Source: Candidatus Aenigmarchaeota archaeon LH_S6
GTDB lineage: Archaea > Aenigmatarchaeota > Aenigmatarchaeia > QMZS01
Length of the DNA: 36,051 nt
Direction of reading: 5' to 3'
Assembly: GCA_023659935.1 (NCBI GenBank)
Contig: JAGXOK010000002.1
Location: forward strand, 30,633-66,683
The notes beneath the pieces are model-generated. The model had not been told where the DNA came from. It ran no database searches and saw only the letters and a list, made by a program, of their open reading frames with translations. Below are positions 17,589 to 27,629 of the stretch, piece after piece (within the stretch, counting starts at the first letter, position 1; each line of letters opens with the position of its first letter). Both the position numbers and the translations under genes were made by a program.

Positions 17589-19100
17589 CTATTGAATTTT
17601 TTCTCTATAAGAATCTAAAAATTCTTTAAAACTTTTCCAATTTATAATCTTCAGTTTAAAAACTAGGAAACAATAAATTAAAAGAGAAATACTAAAACCT
17701 AAAAAAGCATCAATGTAAATATTGCCAAATTTTAAAATATATTTAAAGAAAGTTAATGAACTTATAAATATTATAGAAAGTACAAAAAGTTTGAAAAATG
17801 TTTTGCAAGGAATTTTAAATTTAATAATTTTTTTTGTTTTTGTATAGGAGTAAGTTAGCATTATTAAGTAACTTAAGGTTGTTGTTAGGGCGGCTCCTTC
17901 AATTCCAAAGATAGGAATTAAAAGAAAATTAAGAAAAGTGTTAAATATTGCAGCAAGGAAAACAATCTTCGTAACTTCCTTTGGTTTTCCTATTCCCTTC
18001 AAAATTGAGAAGTTTATTCTTGCTAAGCTGACGAAAATAACTCCTAATGCCAAGAGCTGCATCGCAAAAAAACCAGGTACATAAGAACTACCAAACAAAA
18101 TTCTTAGGATTATATTTGGGTATACTAGCATTATTAGTGCAAAAGGCAAGCTAACTACTAAAGAATATTTATAGATTATATTAATCGCTTCTTTTAATCT
18201 GTAAAATTCCTTCTTTGCATAAATTTCAGAGACCATCGGAAAAAGCACAGTGGTCATAGCCCCACTGAAATGGCCAACAATAAGGACTGTTGGGAGAACA
18301 GAGTTATAAATTCCTACTTTATCTAAAGTCAAAAAGTAAGTTAGGATGAGGACATCAATATAACCAATAACAAATCCACTTATACTTGTCAGGGTTGTTG
18401 GCAAGGCAAAAGAACTCAATTTAAAAAAAAGTTTTTTGTTAAATTTGTAAATTTTTGGTTTTATTTTTTTACATAGGGGATAACCAAAACCAATAATTCC
18501 TATCAAGATTGTAATTAAATAAGCATAGGAAGGGAGAGATGCCTTTTTAGGAAATCCAAAATAGAATAGAATTAATATTAGAGCAAAAAACAAAAACTTA
18601 TTTATAAAACGTAACAACCCATGTTTCTTCATATCTTGTAATGATCGGAAAGATGCACTTATAAAACCGTTAATACCATTTAAAACTAACAATACGCAAA
18701 AAATATAGATAATATCCTTAGCTAAAGGATTTTTAAAATAACTTAGTGCTAAGAAATCTGCAAAAACAAAAAGCAAAAAAGCAAAAATGAGAGATAAAAA
18801 AAACTCAATTATAAAAACATGAAAAAAAGAACTCCTGGCTAATTCTTTTTTTTTCTTTGTAATGAAATAAGGTACAAATCTAACTAAGGCACCACTATAC
18901 CCCAACCTTGTGAAAACAGAAAGAAACATGAAGAACGTAAAAACTGAATAAAACAAACCAAATTGTTCCAGCGGGATAGTTTTTGCCAAAAATACCCTCA
19001 CTAGGTAACCAAAAAAACTTGCCAATGTAGTTGCTACTAAGATTATTATACTTCCCTTAACTTCTCTCTTAAAATAATTTGTCATTCTATTAAGCACCAA
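17589..19100 (-). CDS. Wzx-like polysaccharide flippase (MOP superfamily), second copy
   Basis: 503 aa, about a dozen hydrophobic segments; ATTLASFFGYLVRVFLAKTIPLEQFGLFYSVFTFFMFLSVFTRLGYSGALVRFVP. Confidence 0.82.
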   Translation of the reverse strand: MVLNRMTNYFKREVKGSIIILVATTLASFFGYLVRVFLAKTIPLEQFGLFYSVFTFFMFLSVFTRLGYSGALVRFVPYFITKKKKELARSSFFHVFIIEFFLSLIFAFLLFVFADFLALSYFKNPLAKDIIYIFCVLLVLNGINGFISASFRSLQDMKKHGLLRFINKFLFFALILILFYFGFPKKASLPSYAYLITILIGIIGFGYPLCKKIKPKIYKFNKKLFFKLSSFALPTTLTSISGFVIGYIDVLILTYFLTLDKVGIYNSVLPTVLIVGHFSGAMTTVLFPMVSEIYAKKEFYRLKEAINIIYKYSLVVSLPFALIMLVYPNIILRILFGSSYVPGFFAMQLLALGVIFVSLARINFSILKGIGKPKEVTKIVFLAAIFNTFLNFLLIPIFGIEGAALTTTLSYLIMLTYSYTKTKKIIKFKIPCKTFFKLFVLSIIFISSLTFFKYILKFGNIYIDAFLGFSISLLIYCFLVFKLKIINWKSFKEFLDSYREKIQ

Positions 19101-19166
19101 AAGTATCTTGAAATTCGATTTGCATAATTATACACTCAAAAATAGAATTTAACTGAACATGGAGAT

Positions 19167-19415
19167 CTATTTTTCTTCAAACCAATCAAAAAACCTCTTA
19201 ATTCCCTCTTCGATTTTTATTTTAGGTTTCCATCCTAATTTTTCTTCAATTTTACTTGTATCTGCTAAAGTATCTTGATCATCTCCATTTCTTAACCTTT
19301 CAATTTTTTCTTTATTTGAATTAAAACCAATAACTTTATAATGTTTGCTGAAGTTCAATGCTAAAGGTAAACCAACATAACCTAAACCTAAAACACAGAT
19401 AGTTTTATTTTCCAT
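19167..19415 (-). pseudogene. Chimeric relic: N-terminus of UDP-ManNAc/UDP-glucose dehydrogenase joined to the C-terminus of an SDR epimerase
   Basis: MENKTICVLGLGYVGLPLALNFSKHYKVIGFNSNKEKIERLRNG|DDQDTLADTSKIEEKLGWKPKIKIEEGIKRFFDWFEEK; the second half parallels ADLTKTKQKLNWEPKTNVEEGVKKFVDWYRNYYGK of the neighbouring epimerase. Confidence 0.75.
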
Positions 19416-20361
19416 AATAATTCCTATACCAATCCACAAACTTCTTAACCCCTTCTTCAACATTTGTCTTCGGCTCCCAGTTCAGTTTTTGCTTGGTTTT
19501 GGTTAAATCAGCATAAGTTTCTTTCACATCACCTGATTGCAAAGGTAAATAATTCTTTTTAGCTTTTTTTCCCAAAGCTTTCTCAACACATTCAATAAAA
19601 TATTCTAATTTTTCCGGTTTTGAATTACCTAAATTAAATATCTCGCAGATATTCTCATTGTTTTTGCAATATTCAATTGCTTTTATTGTGCCTTCAACAA
19701 TGTCATCTATGTAGGTGAAATCTCTTCTCATATTTCCATAGTTGTATACATCTATTGGCTCTCCATTAAGAATAGCTTTAGTAAACTTGAACATTGCCAT
19801 GTCAGGACGACCCCAAGGACCGTAAACAGTGAAGTATCTTAATCCAACCATGTCAATACCATATAGATGATTATATGTGTATGCAATTAATTCATTAGCT
19901 CTTTTTGTTGCAGCATACAAAGAAACAGGTCTATCAATATTATCCTTCTCTGAAAAAGGTATTTTTTTGTTTCCACCATAAACAGAAGATGAGGAAGCAT
20001 AAACAATTTTATTAACCCTATACTTTTTTGCTAATTCAAAAATATTCAAAGTCCCCAAAATATTTGACTTTTCATAGATCCAGGGATTAGTTAAAGAATA
20101 TCTTACACCTGGTTGGGCAGCGATATGGCAGATTAAATCAAATTTATTTTCAGAAAAAACTTTCTCTAGGGACTTAAAATCTGAAATATCTATTTTGTAA
20201 AACTTGATTTTGTCTTTTATTTGTTTTAGCTTGTCTTCCTTCAACTTCACATCATAATAATCTGACAAGTTGTCCACAACAATCACTTTATTTTTCTCTG
20301 CCAATTCTTTCGCCAAGTGGAATCCAATAAATCCTGCTCCACCAGTTACAAGAACTCTCAT
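19405..20361 (-). CDS. UDP-glucuronate 4-epimerase-like SDR
   Basis: MRVLVTGGAGFIGFHLAKELAE, AAQPGVRYSLTNPWIYEKSN, YAATKRANE, GLRYFTVYGPWGRPDMAMFKFTKAI. Confidence 0.88.
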   Translation of the reverse strand: MRVLVTGGAGFIGFHLAKELAEKNKVIVVDNLSDYYDVKLKEDKLKQIKDKIKFYKIDISDFKSLEKVFSENKFDLICHIAAQPGVRYSLTNPWIYEKSNILGTLNIFELAKKYRVNKIVYASSSSVYGGNKKIPFSEKDNIDRPVSLYAATKRANELIAYTYNHLYGIDMVGLRYFTVYGPWGRPDMAMFKFTKAILNGEPIDVYNYGNMRRDFTYIDDIVEGTIKAIEYCKNNENICEIFNLGNSKPEKLEYFIECVEKALGKKAKKNYLPLQSGDVKETYADLTKTKQKLNWEPKTNVEEGVKKFVDWYRNYYGK

Positions 20362-20386
20362 TATCCAATTTTGTTTAAACTAATTT

Positions 20387-21322
20387 ATGCAAAAAAGATA
20401 TTCTAAATTGTTTGTTTTGATTGGAATTGGCATATTTATTTACCTATTATCAAACATTGATTTAGCAATTCTTGTGAATTCTTTTAGAAAATTAAACCTT
20501 CTTCTTTTTCTAATTTCTTTGGCTTTTATAATCCCTAGTGTTACTCTGAAAAGTTTTAAATGGTTGCTAATTGTTGACAAAAAAGATAGAATTCCATTAC
20601 CGAAAGCAATTGTCGCTTGGGTTGCTGGTTTTGGTGCTGGGATGGTGACTCCTGGAAAGGTGGGGAACTTTCTCAGAGCTAAATTTTTAAAAGGGAAATT
20701 AGGAAAAAGTCTACTGACAGTTTTTGTTGATAGAATTAATGATGTTTTCCTTCTTTTTATTCTAGGTATATTTTCTATTTTTATTTTATTTTCTAATAAA
20801 AATTCTTTATTTAATTTGAGCTATCTGTTTATCTTGTTCTTTATTTTGTTTTTGATATTGATTCTTGTCTTAAGAAATGAAAAATTAATCAGAAAAATTG
20901 CAAAACCTTTTTATAAATATCTTATTCCAGAAAAATTCAAGAAGAGTATTGGAGAAAACTTTAATATTTTTTACAGAAATTTTGAAAAACTAGAGAAGAG
21001 AAAAATATTAGGTAATTTTTTGTTGACAATTTTAGCCTGGTTTGTTGGGTTTTTGCAGTATTGGTTTTTATCCTTTGCCTTTGGTCTAAATTTATCTTAT
21101 TTTTCAATTTGCCTTATTACACCAATTTTACTTCTCGTCCAACTAATTCCAATCTCAATATCCGGGATTGGAACAAGGGAAGCAACTTCTGTTTTACTTT
21201 TATCGAGTTTTGGAATTTCTCCAGAATTAGCTATTGCTTTTTCCTTGGGAATAATGGTGAAAGACTATATCATTGGGGGGATTGGACTAATATTTTGGTT
21301 CAAAGTTAAAAATTTTGATTAG
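20387..21322 (+). CDS. LPG_synthase_TM (UPF0104) flippase-like membrane protein
   Basis: 311 aa multi-TM; GFGAGMVTPGKVGNFLRAKFLKG, VDRINDVFLLF, PISISGIGTREATSVLL. Confidence 0.82.
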   Translation: MQKRYSKLFVLIGIGIFIYLLSNIDLAILVNSFRKLNLLLFLISLAFIIPSVTLKSFKWLLIVDKKDRIPLPKAIVAWVAGFGAGMVTPGKVGNFLRAKFLKGKLGKSLLTVFVDRINDVFLLFILGIFSIFILFSNKNSLFNLSYLFILFFILFLILILVLRNEKLIRKIAKPFYKYLIPEKFKKSIGENFNIFYRNFEKLEKRKILGNFLLTILAWFVGFLQYWFLSFAFGLNLSYFSICLITPILLLVQLIPISISGIGTREATSVLLLSSFGISPELAIAFSLGIMVKDYIIGGIGLIFWFKVKNFD

Positions 21323-21421
21323 AGAGCAACCTGATTTTTTTAAATAAATACAATATTATTGCCATCAGTAAAGTTTAAGAAGTTTGGTTTATAGATAACT
21401 AATTTTTTATAAATATATTTT

Positions 21422-22333
21422 ATGGAAACGAATCATATTATAGACAAAAAAGAAAAAAATAGTATTTCTGTTATTATTCCTGCGTACAATGAAGAAAAAT
21501 CCATAGAAGAAACAATTAACAAAGTTAAATTAACACTAAAAAAAACAAGAATAAACCATGAAATTATTGTTATAGATGATGGTTCTAAAGATAAAACAAA
21601 AGAAATAATTAAAAATAAGTTTAAGGATATTATTTTAATTGAGCAAGAAGAAAATAGAGGGTATGGTGCTTCTCTGAAAGAGGGGATTAAAAATGCCAAA
21701 TATAAATGGATTGCAATAACAGATGCTGACGGGACTTATCCTATTGAGGAAATTTCTAAATTATTGGAATATATCCCTAAATATACTATGGTTGTTGGAG
21801 CAAGGACAAAAAAAGGAGCAAAAATCCCTTCCCTACGAAAACCAGCAAAATGGTTTTTAAATAAACTAGCTAATTATTTAACAAAAACAAAAATCCCTGA
21901 TTTAAACTCTGGTCTTAGAGTATTCAGAAAAGATGCTGCTGAAAGATTTGAATCCTTATTACCTGACGGATTTTCTTTTACTACAACCATAACGATTGCC
22001 TGTTTATCCAACAATTATAAACTAAAATATCTACCCATAGACTATTATAAAAGGGAAGGAAAATCATCCATAAACCCTGTCAGAGAATTTGTTAATTTTA
22101 CGTTATTAATAGTTAAAATCATATTATATTTTAAGCCTTTGCATTTCTTTATACCTGCTGCTCTATTTTTTATTTTATCGGGGTCTTTATGGGCGATAAG
22201 AAATTTAATTAATAGTTATCCAACAGGTTTTCTCAACATAGGTCTTTTTTCTGTTTTGTTGATTATTTGTGGTATCCAAATTGGTTTTTTGGGATTATTA
22301 GCTGATTTAGTAATTAAAAGAACAAAATTATAA
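21422..22333 (+). CDS. Family 2 glycosyltransferase with C-terminal TM segments (dolichol-phosphate sugar synthase-like)
   Basis: SVIIPAYNEEKSIEETINKV, IVIDDGSKDKTKEI, ITDADGTYPIEEI, LNSGLRVFRKDAA. Confidence 0.88.
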   Translation: METNHIIDKKEKNSISVIIPAYNEEKSIEETINKVKLTLKKTRINHEIIVIDDGSKDKTKEIIKNKFKDIILIEQEENRGYGASLKEGIKNAKYKWIAITDADGTYPIEEISKLLEYIPKYTMVVGARTKKGAKIPSLRKPAKWFLNKLANYLTKTKIPDLNSGLRVFRKDAAERFESLLPDGFSFTTTITIACLSNNYKLKYLPIDYYKREGKSSINPVREFVNFTLLIVKIILYFKPLHFFIPAALFFILSGSLWAIRNLINSYPTGFLNIGLFSVLLIICGIQIGFLGLLADLVIKRTKL

Positions 22334-22531
22334 ATGTGCGAAATAAATGGATTTAACTGGGAGGATAAAGATTTGATTAATAAAGTGAATAATTCTCTAA
22401 AACATAGAGGACCAGAGGGAGAGGGAATCTATACAAATAGTTTAGTTTCTTTAGGACATAGAAGATTAGCAGTAATTGATTTATCCAAAAAAGGAAAACA
22501 GCCAATGAGTAATGAAATAAGAAGTATATAG
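22334..22531 (+). pseudogene. N-terminal fragment of a glutamine-dependent asparagine synthetase (AsnB-like)
   Basis: MCEINGFNWEDKDLINKVNNSLKHRGPEGEGIYTNSLVSLGHRRLAVIDLSKKGKQPMSNE then stop; only the first ~60 residues of the class II glutaminase domain remain. Confidence 0.8.
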
Positions 22532-22536
22532 ATAAC

Positions 22537-24441
22537 ATGAATTTAAAAGAAGGAGAAGGGAAAAATAAATTTAATAATTTGCAGATATTAAATAAAATTG
22601 GTTTAGAGAAAATGGATATAATTCTTTTATCAATATTGTTTATCCTCTTTTTTGGTATTAATTTCAATATAACTGCGGAAATGAAACAACTTCCTTCTCC
22701 AATCTATGGAGGAGACTATTATTATCAAATGGGTTGTATCAATCATATTAGATATGGAGGAGACCCTTTCCAGAATTGTAATTTAATCAGCGATAACCCA
22801 GGATACTTTCCTTTATTAGGTATTGCTGAATCACCATTTGCCAATTTTTTTAGTTTAGATAGTTTTACAGCAGAGATTAATTTTTCTTTTATTATTTTAA
22901 TTTTCTCAATATTTATATCCTATATTTTATTCAGGAAAATTTTTGGAGATTATAAAATTGCCTTTTTGGGTGTGCTATTATTCATCTATATAGGCCCAAT
23001 ACTAAAATATACTGAATTTGCAACTTATATAATAAACCCTTTATTCATACTTTTATTGTTTTCATTTTATAAAAAACAGAACTATCTAAATGCAGTCTTA
23101 TTGGGAATTGCTGCAGGGATTAATACAATTGCACATAGTGTCCTATTCCCTGCTACCTATATAACTTTAATGTTTTTGTTTTTGTATCTTGTCTTAAACA
23201 GTTCCATTAAATTAGACAAAACAACTCTTAGATTAAATAAAACTTTAATCATTAAAAGTATTAAAAAATTGGCCCCTTTTTCAATAATAATAATTTTTGT
23301 TTCTGTTCCAATTAGTATGTTATACTGGTACGAACCAATTTTTGAATATTCAATAAATACTTCTCCTCACTACCTAGAATGGAATGGTCCGGGAGATATG
23401 ACCTCATTTAGCCTACAGACAAAGATATTTGTGGATATATTAAAAAGTACCTTCTCCAATTTTTCTTCTATTTCAGGATTTATTAGGACCCTATTTTTCT
23501 TGTGTGGTGTTATTTCTATTTTTTTGATAAAAGAAATGGGAGAAAATATAAAATTTGTAATTTTTATATTCCTAACAGCTTTAATATGTACTTTCAGTTA
23601 TTTCATAACAATGCCCTTACTTCATATACACTTTGTTCCAAATTATATGTTTAAGGTATTTGGTAAAATAATCTTGGTTTGTTTTGCTTTGTTTGGGTTA
23701 GGAGGTTTAATGTCTCTCTTAAATAAGAAGATAAAACTGCCAAATCTAAAAACTATTTTAATTGGGGTATTTGTGGTTCTCTTGATTGTCTCGAATATAT
23801 ATGCTGTAAATAATTATAAGGAGTCTAAGTGGTATAATGTATCTTTAAACGAAATGGATGAGTCCAAAATTTCTCTAAAAAATTATGTATTAGCCAATAC
23901 AGAAGTAAATGATGTATTTATGACTACCAAAGAAGTTGGTTTTATGTTAAATGCACTAACAGGTAGAAAATTAGTATGTTCTAGAAGAGCACAAAATGAT
24001 GCTTTTGAAAATATGGATATAAGAGAAATTGAAGAGGCTATAATTTTATATGGAAACAACACAGAAACTAAAAAACAGTTGATCGAAAAATATAATATAA
24101 AATATTTATACTGGGATTATTACTGGATTCGGTCAGAATATTATTTTAATGAGAAGGGGCAGGTTACCGGCTGGTTTGATCCTCTAATTTCATTTAAAAA
24201 TCAGGAAAATATTGAATTATTAAACCAAAACAATGTCTCATATTTTATAAAAAATACTTATGTAGATCCAACAAAAAAATCAAAGTACCATCCAACTTTT
24301 GATTTAATATTTATCTCCTCACAAAACTATCACAACTTTGTCCATCCATGGAATCCAAATTTGGATCCTTACCTTGAAGAAGTTTGGAGTTACAAGCAAC
24401 AGAATCAGAAAATTGCAATATTATATAAAATAAATATTTAA
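22537..24441 (+). CDS. Large polytopic membrane protein, GT-C-like
   Basis: 634 aa; ~10 hydrophobic stretches; luminal-type loop YGGDYYYQMGCINHIRYGGDPFQNC; soluble C-terminus. Confidence 0.55.
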   Translation: MNLKEGEGKNKFNNLQILNKIGLEKMDIILLSILFILFFGINFNITAEMKQLPSPIYGGDYYYQMGCINHIRYGGDPFQNCNLISDNPGYFPLLGIAESPFANFFSLDSFTAEINFSFIILIFSIFISYILFRKIFGDYKIAFLGVLLFIYIGPILKYTEFATYIINPLFILLLFSFYKKQNYLNAVLLGIAAGINTIAHSVLFPATYITLMFLFLYLVLNSSIKLDKTTLRLNKTLIIKSIKKLAPFSIIIIFVSVPISMLYWYEPIFEYSINTSPHYLEWNGPGDMTSFSLQTKIFVDILKSTFSNFSSISGFIRTLFFLCGVISIFLIKEMGENIKFVIFIFLTALICTFSYFITMPLLHIHFVPNYMFKVFGKIILVCFALFGLGGLMSLLNKKIKLPNLKTILIGVFVVLLIVSNIYAVNNYKESKWYNVSLNEMDESKISLKNYVLANTEVNDVFMTTKEVGFMLNALTGRKLVCSRRAQNDAFENMDIREIEEAIILYGNNTETKKQLIEKYNIKYLYWDYYWIRSEYYFNEKGQVTGWFDPLISFKNQENIELLNQNNVSYFIKNTYVDPTKKSKYHPTFDLIFISSQNYHNFVHPWNPNLDPYLEEVWSYKQQNQKIAILYKINI

Positions 24442-24442
24442 C

Positions 24443-25300
24443 TTAATTCCTCTTTTTCCTCAAATATTCTTCAACTTTTTCTTTCAAACCCTCTCTCCTC
24501 AAAGCAAAATCCAAAGTTGCCCTAACATAATTAAATTTGTCTCCAATATCATATCTTTTTCCTTCAATTATTTTTGCATAAATATTTTGTTTCTCTAAAA
24601 GTAATTTTAAAGCATCTGTTAACTGAATTTCTCCTCCATGCCCTGGTTCTGTTCTTTTAATACAATCAAAGATTTCAGGATTCAAAACATATCTTCCTAT
24701 AATTCCTAAATTAGATGGAGTTTCTTCTTTTTTTGGTTTTTCAATTAAATTCTTAACAAAAAGCAAATCCTGTACTTTTTCAACATCAACAACTCCATAC
24801 CTGCTAATTTTCTCTAAAGGAACTTCTTCTGCTCCTATAACACTACAATCTGTTTTTTTAAACTCTTTTATTAACTGCAATATCCCATTTTTTTCAACAA
24901 CTATATCATCTCCAAGTAAAACAGCAAAAGGCTCATTTCCAATATGTTTCTCAGCCTTTAAAATTGCATGTCCTAAACCAAGAGGCTCTTTTTGCCTTAT
25001 ATAGTGTATATCAGCAAGAGATGAAATATCTTTAATCTCCTTCAAACTTTCACTTTTTCCATTTTTCTGTAAATGAAATTCCAACTCTGGATTTGAATCA
25101 AAATAATCTTCAATTGCTCTTTTTCCTCTCTCTGTTATAATTATAATATCTTCAATTCCAGCTTCAATTGCTTCCTCAACAACAAACTGAATTACTGGTT
25201 TATCAATTATTGGAAGCATTTCCTTTGGCATTGATTTTGTTGCAGGTAAAAATCTTGTTCCTAATCCTGCTGCAGGAATTACTGCTTTTCTTATTTGCAT
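24443..25300 (-). CDS. galU: UTP-glucose-1-phosphate uridylyltransferase
   Basis: KAVIPAAGLGTRFLPATKSMPKEMLPIIDKPVIQFVVEEAIEAGI, GRYVLNPEIF, GGEIQLTDAL. Confidence 0.95.
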   Translation of the reverse strand: MQIRKAVIPAAGLGTRFLPATKSMPKEMLPIIDKPVIQFVVEEAIEAGIEDIIIITERGKRAIEDYFDSNPELEFHLQKNGKSESLKEIKDISSLADIHYIRQKEPLGLGHAILKAEKHIGNEPFAVLLGDDIVVEKNGILQLIKEFKKTDCSVIGAEEVPLEKISRYGVVDVEKVQDLLFVKNLIEKPKKEETPSNLGIIGRYVLNPEIFDCIKRTEPGHGGEIQLTDALKLLLEKQNIYAKIIEGKRYDIGDKFNYVRATLDFALRREGLKEKVEEYLRKKRN

Positions 25301-25325
25301 AATAATTTAATTTAAAAAAATCAAT

Positions 25326-26570
25326 TTACCAACAAATACCTTCATAAATCTTAGCCTCTTTTGCTTTTAAAATCCCCCTACCATCAATTACAATATTCTT
25401 CCTATAGTCTAAATTCTCAAACTCTTTCCAGTTTGTCAAAATCAGGATAGCCTCAGAATTTAAAATTTCTTCGGGAGAGCAATATTTTATTTGAGGAAAC
25501 AATTTTTTAAAATTCCCAATTGCTTTAGGGTCATAAGCTTTTATAATAACTTCTTCTTTTAATAATTCTTTGACAATAGGAATTGCCCTGCTTTCTCTTA
25601 CATCATCTGTTTCCGGTTTAAAAGCAAGACCTAAAATCCCAATTTCTTTTCCTTTCAAGTTAGGAATATGTTTTTTCAAAAATTCTATTTTTTTTAAAGG
25701 TTGTTTTTCATTAATTTTTATTATCTCCTGCAAAAGTTTTGGTTCATGTCCAATTTCATTTGATTTGGCAATTAAAGCCTTGATATCTTTTGGAAAACAA
25801 CTTCCTCCAAAACCAATACCAGCATTTAAGAATTCTCTTCCAATCCTTTTATCATAACCTATTCCTTCAGCAATAGCATAAACATCGATTCCTAACTTTT
25901 TGCAGATATTTCCAATTTCATTTATAAAAGATATTTTTGTTCCCAGGAAAGAGTTTGAGGCATACTTAATCATCTCTGCTGTTTTTATATTCGCGAATAA
26001 TTTTGGACAATTAAAATCTTTGTATAATTCTGCCAAAATTTCCTTACTTTTTTCATCATAACTTCCAATAACAATTCTGTCTGGCTCAAAGAAGTCTTTT
26101 AGACTAGAACCTTCTTTTAAGAATTCAGGGTTCATTGCCAGACCGAAATCTTCTCCAACTTTTTTATCATTTTTTTCCAAAATTTTAATTAAACTCTCTG
26201 TTGTTCCAGGAATAACTGTGCTTTTTATAACGATAACTCTATAAGAACCTAATATTTTAGAAATATCTTCTGCTGCTCTTCTAACATACTTTAAATCAAT
26301 TGAGCCATCCTCTTTTGAAGGCGTTCCAACACAGACGAAGATTATTTCACTATCTTTCAAATCATTTATATTTGTTGTTGCTCTAAAATTGTCATTAACC
26401 TCTTTTAATTTTTCTTCTAAACCTTGCTCATAAATTGGAGTCTCTCCTGTGTTAATCTTATTAATTTTGTTGTTGTCGATATCAACCCCAATTACTTTAT
26501 TTCCAAGAGAAGCAAAACCAACCCCGGTAATTAAACCAACATAACCCAAACCAATAATTCCAATGTTCAT
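25326..26570 (-). CDS. ugd: UDP-glucose 6-dehydrogenase
   Basis: MNIGIIGLGYVGLITGVGFASLGNKVIGVDID, NPEFLKEGSSLKDFFEPDRIVIG, GIGFGGSCFPKDIKAL. Confidence 0.93.
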   Translation of the reverse strand: MNIGIIGLGYVGLITGVGFASLGNKVIGVDIDNNKINKINTGETPIYEQGLEEKLKEVNDNFRATTNINDLKDSEIIFVCVGTPSKEDGSIDLKYVRRAAEDISKILGSYRVIVIKSTVIPGTTESLIKILEKNDKKVGEDFGLAMNPEFLKEGSSLKDFFEPDRIVIGSYDEKSKEILAELYKDFNCPKLFANIKTAEMIKYASNSFLGTKISFINEIGNICKKLGIDVYAIAEGIGYDKRIGREFLNAGIGFGGSCFPKDIKALIAKSNEIGHEPKLLQEIIKINEKQPLKKIEFLKKHIPNLKGKEIGILGLAFKPETDDVRESRAIPIVKELLKEEVIIKAYDPKAIGNFKKLFPQIKYCSPEEILNSEAILILTNWKEFENLDYRKNIVIDGRGILKAKEAKIYEGICW

Positions 26571-26599
26571 AACTTGAATTAATTAAAATTTATTAGGTT

Positions 26600-26656
26600 A
26601 TGGCAGAAGAAACAGAGATCTCTTTGGATTTTTCAAAATCCCCCGCTTTAAAGTAA
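26600..26656 (+). pseudogene. 5' relic of an aglB/STT3 gene
   Basis: MAEETEISLDFSKSPALK*; near copy of the start of 27876..29114 (MAEEKETEISLDLSK) including the upstream TTTATTA..TTATGG. Confidence 0.75.
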
Positions 26657-26706
26657 TAAACTTTTACAACATCCTTTTCAAAAGTTCCTTAACAATTGGA
26701 ATTGTC
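26657..26706 (-). pseudogene. Short relic of a UDP-sugar dehydrogenase C-terminal region
   Basis: Reverse strand reads TIPIVKELLK + frameshift + KDVVKVYYFKA, parallel to AIPIVKELLKEEVIIKAYDPKA in the intact Ugd at 25326..26570. Confidence 0.5.
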
Positions 26707-26709
26707 TAC

Positions 26710-27501
26710 TCAATTATGCAATAGTTTATTAAGTATCTGGTGATGAATCTTTTTATTACTGGCGATGATACCACTTAAATTCCTTGTTTCTTTGCGATTA
26801 TAAATAAAATTTTTACCCTTCAAATTGGTTATCCTCCCTCCAGCTTCAGTTAAAATAATCTCTGGGGCACAAATATCCCATTGGCAAGTTTTATCACTCA
26901 TGCTAATATAGCCCTCGGCTTTTCCCTCTGCTATAAATCCTAATTTAATTCCAGTACTCCCTTTTTGGATAAAATCCGTCTTATTATCCTTTAAAAACTT
27001 CTTCTCTTTCTTTCTCAAATGGGTTCGGCTAACCACAAACTTAGATTCTGAAAAAGAAGAAACATCAGAAACCTTTAATTTTTGGAGGCTGCCATCTCCT
27101 TTTTTTAAAAAAGCACCTTCTCCCTTTTTAGCAAAATATAATTTATCCTCTACAGGCAAATAAACTACTCCTAAAACCGGCCTACCTTTATAAGCCAGAC
27201 CTACCATAATAGAGAATTCTCCTGTCTTTTGCAAAAAATCATTAGTACCATCTAAGGGATCTATTATCCATATTTTATCTTTTCTTAGCCGAGATAAATC
27301 ATCTTCTGTCTCTTCGGAAAGAATTCCATAATTATATTTCTTTAGAGTTGGCAGGATAGTTCTTTCTGAAGCCAAATCCGCTTCAGTAACCGGAGATTTA
27401 TCACTTTTTTGATAGGATTTATATTCTCTGCCATAACTTTCCATTACTTTTTGTCCAGCTTTTTTTGTTATTTGGATGACATCTTTCAATTCAAGGTCCA
27501 T
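26710..27501 (-). CDS. cysQ: 3'(2'),5'-bisphosphate nucleotidase (CysQ-like, inositol monophosphatase superfamily)
   Basis: SDKSPVTEADLASE, ILSEETEDD, WIIDPLDGTNDFLQKTGEFSIMVGL, CQWDICAPEIILTEAGG. Confidence 0.85.
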   Translation of the reverse strand: MDLELKDVIQITKKAGQKVMESYGREYKSYQKSDKSPVTEADLASERTILPTLKKYNYGILSEETEDDLSRLRKDKIWIIDPLDGTNDFLQKTGEFSIMVGLAYKGRPVLGVVYLPVEDKLYFAKKGEGAFLKKGDGSLQKLKVSDVSSFSESKFVVSRTHLRKKEKKFLKDNKTDFIQKGSTGIKLGFIAEGKAEGYISMSDKTCQWDICAPEIILTEAGGRITNLKGKNFIYNRKETRNLSGIIASNKKIHHQILNKLLHN

Positions 27502-27629
27502 AAATATTCTTAATTCTATTAGAATAACTTTTAACTTTAGCCCCCTACTCTTATTAAAGCATTGCTCATTCTAACTCCAATAGTAGCTTCTAGATTATCA
27601 AATACCCTGTTTTGAATTTCAAAAAACAA

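Noticed and set aside
25570-25857. 95-aa plus-strand ORF
   Set aside because: Antisense to the well-supported Ugd gene.
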